Shown here: positions 17,932 to 26,986 of the stretch, piece after piece
How positions within the stretch are numbered: position 1 is the stretch's first letter
Layout: every line of letters starts with the position of its first letter
Assembly (NCBI GenBank): GCA_951812525.1
Contig: OX638316.1
Location: 1,624,506-1,688,505, forward strand
Source of the DNA: an uncultured Poribacteria bacterium
Lineage (GTDB): Bacteria; Poribacteria; WGA-4E; WGA-3G
DNA length: 64,000 bases
Direction of reading: 5' to 3'
The notes under the pieces: model-generated
Seen by the model: the letters and a program-made list of their open reading frames with translations, nothing else
What the model was told of the DNA's origin: nothing
Databases searched by the model: none
Program-made: the position numbers and the translations under genes

Positions 17932-20507
17932 GAAAAATCAAAATAGTGATCGGCTACTGGTTGTCAGCTTTCAGTAAAAGGTTGAGTGCTTCTTTTCTGA
18001 TTGCCCATTGCCGACTGCTGATGGTTTCCAGTATCAGAAAACTATTGTGGTTGCTACTACCGTTCTCTATCGTTGTGCTCTTTGTTACTGCGAACTGGTG
18101 TTTCCCCCTGCCCAAAGCACGTCTCCATCTGCCAGCGTCCCCTATCGTCTTGGATAGAAACGGAGAATGGCTCCGCGCATTTTTAGCTGCTGACGGCATG
18201 TGGCGGATGCCCGGAGTTGTGACAGACAGTTCTCAAGATTCGCCCTATGTAAATGTAACACACGAGAATGCCAAAAAGAGTGTCTCGCCATTGTTACACC
18301 AGGCGATGCTAACGTCAGAGGACAGGTGGTTTTACTATCACTGGGGCATTAACCCAGTATCCATCGCAACTGCCTTTTATGACAACCTCACAGCGGGCAA
18401 GGTAGTACGCGGCGGTTCAACAATTACCATGCAGCTCGCACGACTGATGGAACCCAAAGAGCGGAACGTCCCAAACAAACTTTATGAAATGTTCCGTGCA
18501 CTCCAACTTGAGCTTACTTATTCCAAATCTGAAATTTTAACCTTTTACTTCAATATGCTTCCTTACGGCGGAAACATCGTCGGTACAGCAGCGGCATCGC
18601 GGTTTTACTTCAACAAACCCCAGCATTTGATTAGTCTCGGTGAAGCAGCACTCCTCGCCGCGATTCCAAACTCCCCTGAACGTCTACGTCCAGACAGGTT
18701 CCCAGAAAATGCGAGAAAGGCGCGAGATAAGGTGCTGAACCGACTTCTCTTACGTCAGCAGATTTCCAAACAACAGTGGCGGGAAGCATTGCAAGAACCG
18801 ATCCCAACAAAACGCTACCCTCTCCCTTTCAAAGCACCGCATCTTGCGCGCATGCTGGTCAGAGGAAAAAGACAGGCCGCCGAACCGACAACAAGTAGCA
18901 GAATATACACAACGATAGACGCGAAAGTCCAAGAGACAGCGCTGCGTATCCTTCGAGAGTATCTCGATACTTCACTCGCAAGCGTTGTCCGCCATCGCTT
19001 GCCAAGCACAGGGGCTGTCGTCGTTATGGACACGCAAAGCCGGCAGGTCTTAGCAATGGTGGGTTCCCACGACTTTTTCGACCGCCAGGCATCAGGACAG
19101 ATAAACGGCACACTTGCCCCCCGCTCTCCTGGCTCTGCATTAAAACCTTTCGTCTACGCGCTCGCAATAGAGCAAGGCTTGGTTACACCGGAGACACTCT
19201 TATTCGATGTCCCTGTCACCTATGCTGAATATGAACCGGTTAACTACGACGGAAAATACAGCGGCTACGTTACCACGCGTCAGGCACTTGCACGCTCTCT
19301 CAATGTGCCAGCCGTCAATCTTAATGCGCGTCTGGAAGACTATACACTGCATGCTTTTCTCAAACAGGCGCGGATCTCGACGCTGGCATCTGCGAAAAAG
19401 TATGGGCTCTCTATGGTTCTGGGTGGATGTGAAGTGAATTTGCTTGAGCTAACAACGCTTTACGCTGGGTTGGCGAATATGGGAGAATTCGCGGCTTATC
19501 AATTAACACTCCCCCAACCTATCAATAAACGAAATCTTCAGGATACTGTGCCTGCAGACTTCGTAGAGCGGAAGCGCACCCCAAAACGTCTATTCCGGCA
19601 GGAGACCAGTTTCATCATAACTGAGATGCTCACGACTTCGCAACTCCCCACCAACACCGTTAAAAATCCTGAAGCCTTTGAAAGCACCATGAATCTACCG
19701 AAAATTGCTTGGAAAACCGGGACCTCCTATGGGCACAGAGATGCGTGGTGTATCGGATACTCACCCAAGTTAACAATTGGTGTGTGGCTGGGAAACTTTG
19801 ATGGGAAGGGTTTGTCAATGATGAGCGGTACGGATGCAGCGACCCCTATTTTATTTGCGCTCTTTACCGCGCTAACAGGACAAGATACACATCGCTGGTT
19901 CACAAAACCGGAACAACTGAAAACACGACAGGTATGTACGCTCAGTGGTGCTCCTGTTTCTCCGCACTGCCCTACTCGTAAAAGCGATGTATATATCCCG
20001 GGTATCTCGCCTGTCGCCACCTGTACAATGCACAAACGCGTTTATATTGATGAGACAACGGGCTACAGTCTCTGCTCTCACTGTCGGAATCTTCCGAAGG
20101 CAGCGTCGCAAAAGGGTGATAAGGCTATTATTTTTGAGGAATGGACCGCCGAAGCAGCAACGTGGTTGGCGAAAAATGGATTCGCTGTGCCTGTTCTACC
20201 AGAGCATAATCCTTTGTGCAACGGCGCAATCGCAGGCACTGCCCCCATCATCTTGTCCCCTACAAAAGACACCGTCTATTATATTAGGGCTGGGGTGCCG
20301 CTGGAAAACCAAAAAATCCGCCTCTCTGCCTCTGCTTCTAATCGGACACAGGAACTGTTCTGGTTTCTGGATGGTGAGTTGATTTTCAAAGGCAACGCAG
20401 GACGGCAATACTGGCTTACGCCAGTCAAAGGGAAACACCTGCTAACCTGTGTGGATGCGGAGGGGCGCTCAGTAAGCCTTCCGCTCCGCATTTCAACGAT
20501 ACCCTAG
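17928..20507 (+). CDS. pbpC: Penicillin-binding protein 1C
   Basis: A bifunctional peptidoglycan synthase: GT51 transglycosylase ('EDRWFYYHWGINP', 'GGSTITMQLARL'), then transpeptidase with S-x-x-K in 'SPGSALKPF', 'SLNVPAVN' and K-T-G in 'WKTGTSYGHRDAW', then a biPBP_C C-terminal domain with several cysteines. Pairing with alpha-2-macroglobulin is the known yfhM-pbpC arrangement. The first 31 codons (17928-18020) read through a dispersed noncoding repeat, so the native start may be ATG 18021, just before the hydrophobic anchor 'LLWLLLPFSIVVLFV'. Neither start has a strong ribosome binding site. Confidence 0.92.
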   Translation: MRKIKIVIGYWLSAFSKRLSASFLIAHCRLLMVSSIRKLLWLLLPFSIVVLFVTANWCFPLPKARLHLPASPIVLDRNGEWLRAFLAADGMWRMPGVVTDSSQDSPYVNVTHENAKKSVSPLLHQAMLTSEDRWFYYHWGINPVSIATAFYDNLTAGKVVRGGSTITMQLARLMEPKERNVPNKLYEMFRALQLELTYSKSEILTFYFNMLPYGGNIVGTAAASRFYFNKPQHLISLGEAALLAAIPNSPERLRPDRFPENARKARDKVLNRLLLRQQISKQQWREALQEPIPTKRYPLPFKAPHLARMLVRGKRQAAEPTTSSRIYTTIDAKVQETALRILREYLDTSLASVVRHRLPSTGAVVVMDTQSRQVLAMVGSHDFFDRQASGQINGTLAPRSPGSALKPFVYALAIEQGLVTPETLLFDVPVTYAEYEPVNYDGKYSGYVTTRQALARSLNVPAVNLNARLEDYTLHAFLKQARISTLASAKKYGLSMVLGGCEVNLLELTTLYAGLANMGEFAAYQLTLPQPINKRNLQDTVPADFVERKRTPKRLFRQETSFIITEMLTTSQLPTNTVKNPEAFESTMNLPKIAWKTGTSYGHRDAWCIGYSPKLTIGVWLGNFDGKGLSMMSGTDAATPILFALFTALTGQDTHRWFTKPEQLKTRQVCTLSGAPVSPHCPTRKSDVYIPGISPVATCTMHKRVYIDETTGYSLCSHCRNLPKAASQKGDKAIIFEEWTAEAATWLAKNGFAVPVLPEHNPLCNGAIAGTAPIILSPTKDTVYYIRAGVPLENQKIRLSASASNRTQELFWFLDGELIFKGNAGRQYWLTPVKGKHLLTCVDAEGRSVSLPLRISTIP
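17948..18022 (+). repeat. Dispersed short repeat at the 5' end of pbpC
   Basis: The pattern GGCTACTGGTTGTCAG, CTTTCAGTAAAAGG, then TTCTTTTCTGATTGCC recurs in looser form at 62063-62125, in reverse at 28785-28860 and as a short reverse piece at 1932-1955. It lies at gene boundaries and encodes nothing conserved. I infer a small noncoding repeat family. The identity between copies is only partial by eye. Confidence 0.4.
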
Positions 20508-20542
20508 GAGCACTTTTCAAACAAGTTTGCCGAGCAAGATGC

Positions 20543-21307
20543 TTAAGGCCTACTGGAATTGGACTTGAGTTTACCCCACGTTGTCGTCAGCTTACCGCCC
20601 GCTTTCACGGCGAGAGTTTTCTCCATGCTGGCTACGACATCGTCCTCGGTAAATGCTACGCTCCAAATCTTAAATTCATCAATTATACCATTGAAGAAAT
20701 TCCCGTTGCCTTGATTTGATGCAATGCACATACCTTGGTCACCAAAGTCCATACGGACATCACCGCCAGCTTCTGCTTCGGAATCAAGCTCTCCGTTAAT
20801 GTACATCCAGGTAGTCTTTTTGCTCTGCGACCCGACAAAATAGTACCATTCCGGTTCAAACTTATCATAATTCGTGAGTGCCTCTAATTCTACCCCTTGC
20901 GTCGCAAAGTAGAATCCGAATAACACGCCGCCGCGGTTGAAAGTAATATGTGGTCGTCCACCACCAATGAGACGATACAGTAGATCGATACGGGCACCAC
21001 CCTCAATCTCATCGTCGGGTTTGAACCAAAATTCAATCGTCATCTCGTCCGGATGATCAATTTTGAGCGGATCGAAGTTGACAGTTCCGTTGTTGAAGTG
21101 GAGTGCTTGGCCAACAACACCTTCTACCCATTTCGCATTTTTTATATCGCCAACGAACGCATTGGGAGAGGTATCTTCTGCTTTTTTACCTTGTCCTTCG
21201 TCAAAAGGTAGGTACATAAGTAAATCTGTCGCCGGATCGGCTGCGTACCCGGTCATGCAACTCAACAAGAACACCGCAGCTGTCAAAAAATATGCCAATT
21301 GTTTCAT
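20543..21307 (-). CDS. Secreted LamG-domain protein with TTTWG tail
   Basis: The 254-residue product has a signal peptide (ending around 'GYAA'; an 'LLSC' could also be read as a lipobox) and a concanavalin/LamG-like fold: 'DLLMYLPFDEGQGKKAEDTS', 'MTIEFWFKPDD', 'MYINGELDSEAEA' and 'NGIIDEFKIWSVAFTEDDV'. LamG domains bind glycans or act as sticky modules on surface proteins. The protein ends with the motif K-L-T-T-T-W-G-K-L-K-S shared with ten other loci here. The Met at 21307 is used because it starts the signal peptide. It converges with pbpC across a 35-base gap. Confidence 0.85.
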   Translation of the reverse strand: MKQLAYFLTAAVFLLSCMTGYAADPATDLLMYLPFDEGQGKKAEDTSPNAFVGDIKNAKWVEGVVGQALHFNNGTVNFDPLKIDHPDEMTIEFWFKPDDEIEGGARIDLLYRLIGGGRPHITFNRGGVLFGFYFATQGVELEALTNYDKFEPEWYYFVGSQSKKTTWMYINGELDSEAEAGGDVRMDFGDQGMCIASNQGNGNFFNGIIDEFKIWSVAFTEDDVVASMEKTLAVKAGGKLTTTWGKLKSNSSRP

Positions 21308-21375
21308 CTTTCTTTTCAAAGGGCATCTTATGTGCACGCCCCTCTGTTTCCTCCAGTTTTTACTGGTATAGTCGT

Positions 21376-21413
21376 AAGGGAATTGTAATCTGAGGTTAGA
21401 TTATAATTCCCTT
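21376..21413. terminator. Long A/T-rich hairpin
   Basis: A 16-bp inverted repeat (AAGGGAATTGTAATCT paired with AGATTATAATTCCCTT, one G-U-type mismatch) with a 6-base loop lies between two minus-strand genes. No clear T-tract follows on the minus strand, so terminator function is probable but unproved. Confidence 0.5.
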
Positions 21414-21453
21414 CGCTTTATATAAAAGACACTACGTTTGAGACTTGTACACC

Positions 21454-22305
21454 TTAATGTGGGGATTTCAACTTACCCCATGTCGTCGTTAATTTATCAG
21501 TCGGTTCAACCGACAAAACCTCTGGTAGATAGTAGTTGACGATGAATTCACCCATAATCGCGCCCCACGAGACACCCGGATGCGGAACGTCACCAACGTA
21601 GACCTGCACAAAGATACCAAGGCGACCACCAGTGTCTTCGTTGAGTAGGACAGCCGGATCGACTCGTAAATCATCATCCTTATTTTCAGCCAGCGCGATC
21701 TCTAACTCCCACGGCGATTTCTCGTAATCTTCCACGTGGAAAGGATAAGACGTATTATACTTTTTTAGGCTCGGCACATGGTCTTTGCCATCCTGTGTCG
21801 GGGTCATTTCCACTGGAGCGGCTTGCCAAGCGTCCGGACCTCTACCCATCCACACGAAAGCTTCTGGAACGTCGATGATGTTGGGTAATCCATTTTGTCC
21901 GTTCGTTTCTGAGGGTCCTTCCGATGTGTAGAAGGTGTATTCACCCGTGTTGAAAACCGTGTTACCGGCATCAATGAACTCTTCGAGAAGCGAGCCATCG
22001 GGCTTTGCGTTGCCGATCGGATAAATCGTTGAGGGAGTGATGCCTGTCAGAATCAGGGTATTTCCGCCACCCTCCGTATGTGACGCAACCCAATCTGCTA
22101 ATCCCTTAATATCCTTGGGACCAAAAACCTCCAGATTTACCTTATTCTCAATATTCTCGATTAAGGTATCAATTTCCTCTTGAGCACCTTTCGCGTCCTC
22201 ACGTGCCCACGGATGCGAGTCCGTGTGGACCGCAAAATTGTAATTGGCGTCCGCTTGACTGGCAACCAGAACTATAAAAAAAAGAATACTCAGTTTCTTT
22301 AACAC
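21454..22305 (-). CDS. Secreted protein of unknown function with TTTWG tail
   Basis: The 283-residue product starts at GTG 22305, preceded by AGGAGGAAG, and opens with a signal peptide ('ILFFIVLVASQADA'). The mature part contains 'GGGNTLILTGITPSTIYP' and 'FIDAGNTVFNTGEYTFY', reminiscent of the ThuA/class I glutamine-amidotransferase-like alpha-beta fold, but no catalytic Cys or His can be assigned and the comparison is weak. It ends with D-K-L-T-T-T-W-G-K-L-K-S-P-H, the shared tail. Immediately upstream is a decayed gene end with the same kind of tail. Confidence 0.75.
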   Translation of the reverse strand: MLKKLSILFFIVLVASQADANYNFAVHTDSHPWAREDAKGAQEEIDTLIENIENKVNLEVFGPKDIKGLADWVASHTEGGGNTLILTGITPSTIYPIGNAKPDGSLLEEFIDAGNTVFNTGEYTFYTSEGPSETNGQNGLPNIIDVPEAFVWMGRGPDAWQAAPVEMTPTQDGKDHVPSLKKYNTSYPFHVEDYEKSPWELEIALAENKDDDLRVDPAVLLNEDTGGRLGIFVQVYVGDVPHPGVSWGAIMGEFIVNYYLPEVLSVEPTDKLTTTWGKLKSPH

Positions 22306-22352
22306 TTTCTTCCTCCTGCATGTCGTAGGCGGGGAAAGAACCCGCACTATAT

Positions 22353-22523
22353 TTATCTACTTTTCAACGCACCCCATGTAATAGCCAATTTGTCAACAGG
22401 TTCAACTGCTGTTGGTGGGATGCCTACACCATTAATTTCAACGTATTCATAGAGCACAGTCGAGTCTCTACCACCTAAGTCAGAATTGTAGGGTGAACTG
22501 AAGCTCCTTCTCTCACGGCTTTC
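22353..22523 (-). pseudogene. 3' remnant of a secreted protein ending in the TTTWG-type tail
   Basis: Between two intact genes an open frame of 56 codons without a start reads '...GGRDSTVLYEYVEINGVG...' and ends V-D-K-L-A-I-T-W-G-A-L-K-S-R stop. The 'YEYVEING' part resembles the edge strand of lamin-tail-like domains. An in-frame TAG at 22524 cuts it off upstream. It is therefore the C-terminal end of a lost gene, and another instance of the shared tail (T-T-T replaced by A-I-T). Confidence 0.6.
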
Positions 22524-22632
22524 CTACGTTACTTTGTTGAACTTCTCACAACAAATTCAGGCAACCTTCAAGCCGTACTATAAAGTGAAATTAGTTTATA
22601 CTAAAACGTATAATCTGTCAACCTTCTATCTA

Positions 22633-23004
22633 TCATGCGCCTCGGATGGCGGCAATAGTTAGGCAGCCCCACCCGACGATAAATGCCAATCCACCGATTG
22701 GCGTAATCGCACCAAGCCATCGAATACCTGTGAGACTAAGTATGTAAAGACTTCCAGAGAAAATCAGAATGCCAGCAAAAAAGCACCATCCAGACGTAGC
22801 CGTGAGTTGATTCTGCCACTGTGATGCCGCCCACGCCGCAGCAATCATCCCCAAACTATGGTACATCTGATACCTAACCGCTACCTCAAACGTCGCAAGC
22901 ATCTCTGGCGAAAGTTTTGACCGTAAGGCATGTGCGCCAAATGCACCAAAAACAACACCAAGTAAACTCAAACCCGAACCGAGTGCAAAGAAAAGATTTG
23001 GCAT
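22633..23004 (-). CDS. DUF423 small membrane protein (YgdD-like)
   Basis: The 123-residue protein has four hydrophobic segments and the DUF423 signature 'GVVFGAFGAHALRSKLSPE' near the N-terminus and 'ITPIGGLAFIVGWG' at the end. It is an inner-membrane protein of unknown role found widely in bacteria. GGAGA lies upstream of the start. Confidence 0.9.
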   Translation of the reverse strand: MPNLFFALGSGLSLLGVVFGAFGAHALRSKLSPEMLATFEVAVRYQMYHSLGMIAAAWAASQWQNQLTATSGWCFFAGILIFSGSLYILSLTGIRWLGAITPIGGLAFIVGWGCLTIAAIRGA

Positions 23005-23109
23005 GGATGTCTCCTTTCGGAAAGTACAACTTTACTCAATTATAACTTAAATCAAACTGATTGTGTCAGATGTTTTTGGCATCACTGTAATATTCACAGA
23101 AATATTTTC

Positions 23110-23138
23110 TTGACATTTTTGACACGCTATGCTAAGAT
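23110..23138 (+). promoter_or_regulatory. Sigma-70-type promoter for the EF-G-like gene
   Basis: TTGACA, a 17-base spacer and TAAGAT lie 69 bases before the EF-G-like start. The -35 box is a perfect match. Confidence 0.65.
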
Positions 23139-23206
23139 GTAATGTTAAACGGCATAGCTCGCTCTATTCCGTGTGGTTAATAGTAAAAGGAGAAACTTTA
23201 GGACGT

Positions 23207-25279
23207 ATGAAACAATACAGGACAGACCAGATCCGGAACATTGCAATTATCGCGCATTCAGGAGCAGGCAAAACCTCACTCGTTGAAGCGATGCTTTACA
23301 ACGGCGGTGCCATTGAGCGCATGGGGGCTGTCGATAGCGGAAATTCTGTAGCTGACTATGCCGCTGACGAGATAGAACGCAGAACGACCCTTAACTGTTC
23401 AGTCTGTATCGCAGAATGGGAAGAACATAAACTAAATCTGATTGATACCCCGGGCGCAGAAGATTTTTATGGGGACCTCCATAGCGTACTCCGAATTGTT
23501 GACGCTGTTATCGTCGTTGTTGATGCAACGACCGGCGTCGAAGGTGGAACCGAAAAGGTGTGGGAAGTCGCCGACAAATATGAACTGCCACGCCTTATCT
23601 TTATCAATAAGATGGATAAAGAGAACGCCAGCTTTGAAAATGCACTTGCAAGTGTTGAAGAAATCTTAGAGACCCGAGCAGTTCCGATTCAACTTCCGAT
23701 CGGTAAAGAAGACCAGTTCGCCGGTGTTGTCGATGCCATACAGATGGCTGCCTATCTGGGACCCGATGGCAACAAACGTGCCGCAAAAGCTGAAATTCCA
23801 GCAGAATTGGAAATGCAAGCTGAAGAGACACGTGAGGCACTCGTTGAAGTCGCTGCAGAGAGCGATGATGAACTCATCGAGAAGTTTTTTGAAGGCGAAT
23901 TGTCCGATGAAGAAATTCAGAACGGCGTACAACTCGGCATTCTCCAGAATCAGTTTACACCTATTCTCTGCGGGGCTGCATTGAATAACGTCGGCGTGCA
24001 ACAATTGATGGATATGTTGGTGACTGGGTGTCCATCACCCATTGATACCGGTCTCGTAAAAGACGTTGAGAATGAAGAAGAGACGCGTGAGCCCTCAACA
24101 GAGGCACCTATGTCTGCTGTCGTTTTCAAATCTATTGCCGACCCATTTGCTGGGCAGCTCAGTTTCTTCCGTGTGTATTCCGGCATCTTGCAAGGTGATA
24201 CCCAGGTCAGGAATTCGACGCGCGGAGAAATTGAACGGCTCGGAAAAACAGTATTCATGAACGGTAAGGACGCGATGAGTACGCCACAAGTAGAAGCAGG
24301 CGATATCGGTGCCATCACCAAGCTTGCTGCAACCCAAACCGGCGATACACTCTGCGATAGAGACGCACAGATTCAACTCCCAGGCATTGAGTTCCCTAAT
24401 TCCGTTATCTCTTATGCGATCCGCCCGACACGCGAAGGCGATGATGAAAAACTAATGACATCACTTACGCGTATGTCCGAAGAAGATCCAGTATTCAGAA
24501 TTGAGCGTAACGATGTCACCAAGCAGCTTCTCATCTCCGGACTCGGCGACTTGCACATTAACATCAATCGCGAGCGAATGGCGGATAAATTCGGTGTAGA
24601 GACAGAAATCTCACCCCCGAAAGTACCCTATCGGGAAACCATTCGTCGGAACGTTCAGAGCGTCAATGGACGACACAAGCGCCAATCCGGTGGCAGAGGA
24701 CAGTTTGGCGATGTTTGGATTAATATCGGTCCCCTGCAACGCGGTGAAGGCTTTGAATTTATCAACAACGTCGTCGGTGGCTCAATTCCACGCAACTATA
24801 TACCTGCCGTAGAAAAGGGTATCCGTGAGAGAATGGACAGAGGTTTACTTGCTGGTTTTCCAGTCGTTGACATCCAAATCGACTTGTATGACGGTAAATA
24901 CCATCCCGTCGACTCTTCGGATATGGCGTTCCAGATTGCGGGTTCCATTGCTTTTGCCGCTGCCGCTGAACAAGCCAATCCCGGCTTGCTTGAACCTGTT
25001 ATGAACGTCTCAATCACCGTCCCAGAACAGTTTATGGGAAGTATCATCGGTGACCTAAATGGACGGCGGGGACAAGTGATGGGTGTTGAACAGATCGGGA
25101 GAAAGCAGGTGATTCAGGCGAACGTCCCGCTCTCGGAGATGCTCCGGTATTCGATTGATCTCAAGTCGATGACGAGTGCTCGTGGCAACTTCACGATGGA
25201 ATTCTCGCACTACGATATCACACCTGATGATGTCGCACAGAAAGTGATTGCTGAGGCTAAAACAGAAGCAGAAGAGTAG
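23207..25279 (+). CDS. EF-G-like translation GTPase (paralogue type)
   Basis: The 690-residue protein has all EF-G domains: G domain, domain II, and domains III-V ending near 'YSIDLKSMTSARGNFTMEF'. The G1 loop reads 'AHSGAGKTS' rather than the 'AHIDAGKTT' of the housekeeping factor, G3 is 'DTPGAEDF' and G4 'NKMD'. These features fit the EF-G-like paralogue subgroup, so it is probably not the main elongation factor; no rpsL, rpsG or tuf genes are adjacent. The ATG at 23207 begins the conserved protein, and 26 upstream in-frame codons overlap the promoter region and are excluded. Confidence 0.88.
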   Translation: MKQYRTDQIRNIAIIAHSGAGKTSLVEAMLYNGGAIERMGAVDSGNSVADYAADEIERRTTLNCSVCIAEWEEHKLNLIDTPGAEDFYGDLHSVLRIVDAVIVVVDATTGVEGGTEKVWEVADKYELPRLIFINKMDKENASFENALASVEEILETRAVPIQLPIGKEDQFAGVVDAIQMAAYLGPDGNKRAAKAEIPAELEMQAEETREALVEVAAESDDELIEKFFEGELSDEEIQNGVQLGILQNQFTPILCGAALNNVGVQQLMDMLVTGCPSPIDTGLVKDVENEEETREPSTEAPMSAVVFKSIADPFAGQLSFFRVYSGILQGDTQVRNSTRGEIERLGKTVFMNGKDAMSTPQVEAGDIGAITKLAATQTGDTLCDRDAQIQLPGIEFPNSVISYAIRPTREGDDEKLMTSLTRMSEEDPVFRIERNDVTKQLLISGLGDLHININRERMADKFGVETEISPPKVPYRETIRRNVQSVNGRHKRQSGGRGQFGDVWINIGPLQRGEGFEFINNVVGGSIPRNYIPAVEKGIRERMDRGLLAGFPVVDIQIDLYDGKYHPVDSSDMAFQIAGSIAFAAAAEQANPGLLEPVMNVSITVPEQFMGSIIGDLNGRRGQVMGVEQIGRKQVIQANVPLSEMLRYSIDLKSMTSARGNFTMEFSHYDITPDDVAQKVIAEAKTEAEE

Positions 25280-25322
25280 ATGAGTGTAAAATCCACGACT
25301 AGCGCGGTTTGAACTTCGCCTT

Positions 25323-25378
25323 CCCTCCTACTTGTAGGCGCGGTTTCTAACCGCGCTTTTTCCTTTTCTGTAGGAGGG
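25323..25378. repeat. Inverted repeat enclosing a terminator
   Basis: CCCTCCTAC (25323-25331) and GTAGGAGGG (25370-25378) form an outer inverted repeat around the inner hairpin at 25338-25356. The nested arrangement looks like a small mobile or REP-like noncoding unit that supplies a terminator. Confidence 0.5.
25338..25361 (+). terminator. Intrinsic terminator after the EF-G-like gene
   Basis: An 8-bp GC-rich stem (GCGCGGTT / AACCGCGC, loop TCT) is followed directly by TTTTT. This is a textbook intrinsic terminator 59 bases after the stop. Confidence 0.8.
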
Positions 25379-25450
25379 ATTTCCGAATCCCGACGTATTC
25401 TCGCAGATGCCTAATGTATACGTAATTCTAAAATTTACCATAAATACGAT

Positions 25451-25476
25451 AAGGGGTGATACGAATATCACCCCTT
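25451..25476 (-). terminator. Hairpin after aldehyde dehydrogenase gene
   Basis: An 11-bp perfect stem (AAGGGGTGATA / TATCACCCCTT) with loop CGAA lies 41 bases beyond the stop of the minus-strand dehydrogenase. It probably terminates that transcript. Confidence 0.65.
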
Positions 25477-25517
25477 ACATTTTGCAGTCTCAAAAATCCA
25501 ATTCACCGTCTTTAAGC

Positions 25518-26936
25518 TTAACTGTCCAAATGGAAGATTGCCATCTTCAATTCGGTCATCTCTTCTATAGCGTACTTCGGTCCTTCCTTGCCCATACCGC
25601 TCTCTTTGACACCACCATACGGCATCAGATCCGCACGCCACTGCGTACCCCAGTTCACCATCAGATTGCCAGATTCAACTTCACGGACGAACCGCATCGC
25701 CCAATCGATATTCTGCGTGAAAATCGCGGCACTCAGACCATAATTCGTATCATTGGCGAGAGCGATAGCCTCGTCAATGTCGTTGACTCGTGTCACACCG
25801 ACAGCTGGTCCGAAGACTTCATCACAGGAGATCTTCATCTCCGGTTTAACGTTGGCGAGGATCGCTGGTGTAACAAACTGATCCTGCTTCTCTCCACCAG
25901 CGAGGAGTTCTGCACCGTCCGAAACTGCCTCCTGAATCCATTCAGCGACACGCGTAGCATCCCCTTCTCGGATCATCGGACCCATACGTGTCCCTTCTGT
26001 CAGTGGGTCACCAGTGTTGATTTGGGCAACCTCTGCTTGGAACGCATCTAAGAAATCGCCGTAAATTTTCTCGTGTGCGATAACGCGTTGCGTTGAGATA
26101 CAGACCTGCCCCGCATTAGAGTAACCCGATGCTGCAGCAGCACGCGCAACTTTCTCCGGATCCGCATCCGGCATGACGATCAGCGGTGAATTCGAGCCGA
26201 GTTCCATTGTGACACGCTTCAACCCCGCGACCTTACAGATATGCTCACCGACATCACGGCTACCAGTGAAGGTAATCTTCCGAACGCGCTGGTCTGCACA
26301 GAGTGAATCACCGATTTCACCACCGGGTCCTGTCACACACTGAATCGCCTCAGGCGGTGTGCCCGCTTCCAAAAAGAGTTCGACGAGTTTTAGTGCCGAG
26401 AGGGGTGTATCTGTCGCAGGTTTGATGATAATAGCGTTTCCACCAGCAATCGCCGGACCCGCTTTGTGACAGACAAGGTGCAACGGGAAGTTGAACGGAC
26501 TAATGCCGGCGACGATACCGCACGGGACGCGCACTGTAAACCCAAGTTTATCTTTAACACCCGGCGCGCCTTCAAGAGGGATGGTTTCACCCGTTAATCG
26601 TTTCGCTTCTTCTGCGGAAAGCGCGATAATTTCAGATGCGCGGGTCGCCTCAATCGTCGCTTCCGCTAAGATTTTCCCCTCTTCGCGGGTAATAACCTCG
26701 GCGAGTTCGCCCGCCTTCTCCACCATCAGATCCGCAACTTTGCGTAGGATTTCGTAACGTTCATAGCCGGTCAAGCCTGCCATGATTTTTGCGCCACGTT
26801 CTGCTGTCTGAATCGCGGTTTCAACATCGCCCGCATCTCCTCTCGGAACGGTGTCAACAACCGAACCGTCGAACGGACTAATTACGTCAATTTTATTGGA
26901 TTTATCAATCCATTCTCCGCCTACATGCATTTGCAT
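25518..26936 (-). CDS. NAD(P)-dependent aldehyde dehydrogenase
   Basis: The 472-residue protein is in the ALDH superfamily. The catalytic Cys lies in 'GYSNAGQVCISTQR', the general-base Glu in 'TMELGSNSPL', the NAD(P)-binding region in 'TFTGSRDVGEHI', and 'VSPFNFPLH'-type residues occur in 'AGISPFNFPLHLV'. The overall pattern is nearest the lactaldehyde/succinate-semialdehyde and non-phosphorylating GAPDH branches; substrate is not determined. The Met at 26936 is the start. Codons further upstream belong to a decayed LamG tail read in another frame. Confidence 0.9.
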   Translation of the reverse strand: MQMHVGGEWIDKSNKIDVISPFDGSVVDTVPRGDAGDVETAIQTAERGAKIMAGLTGYERYEILRKVADLMVEKAGELAEVITREEGKILAEATIEATRASEIIALSAEEAKRLTGETIPLEGAPGVKDKLGFTVRVPCGIVAGISPFNFPLHLVCHKAGPAIAGGNAIIIKPATDTPLSALKLVELFLEAGTPPEAIQCVTGPGGEIGDSLCADQRVRKITFTGSRDVGEHICKVAGLKRVTMELGSNSPLIVMPDADPEKVARAAAASGYSNAGQVCISTQRVIAHEKIYGDFLDAFQAEVAQINTGDPLTEGTRMGPMIREGDATRVAEWIQEAVSDGAELLAGGEKQDQFVTPAILANVKPEMKISCDEVFGPAVGVTRVNDIDEAIALANDTNYGLSAAIFTQNIDWAMRFVREVESGNLMVNWGTQWRADLMPYGGVKESGMGKEGPKYAIEEMTELKMAIFHLDS

Positions 26937-26986
26937 AATACATTTTTCTCCGTTTCTGCTACGACACACACCGTGTGCCTGCTTCT

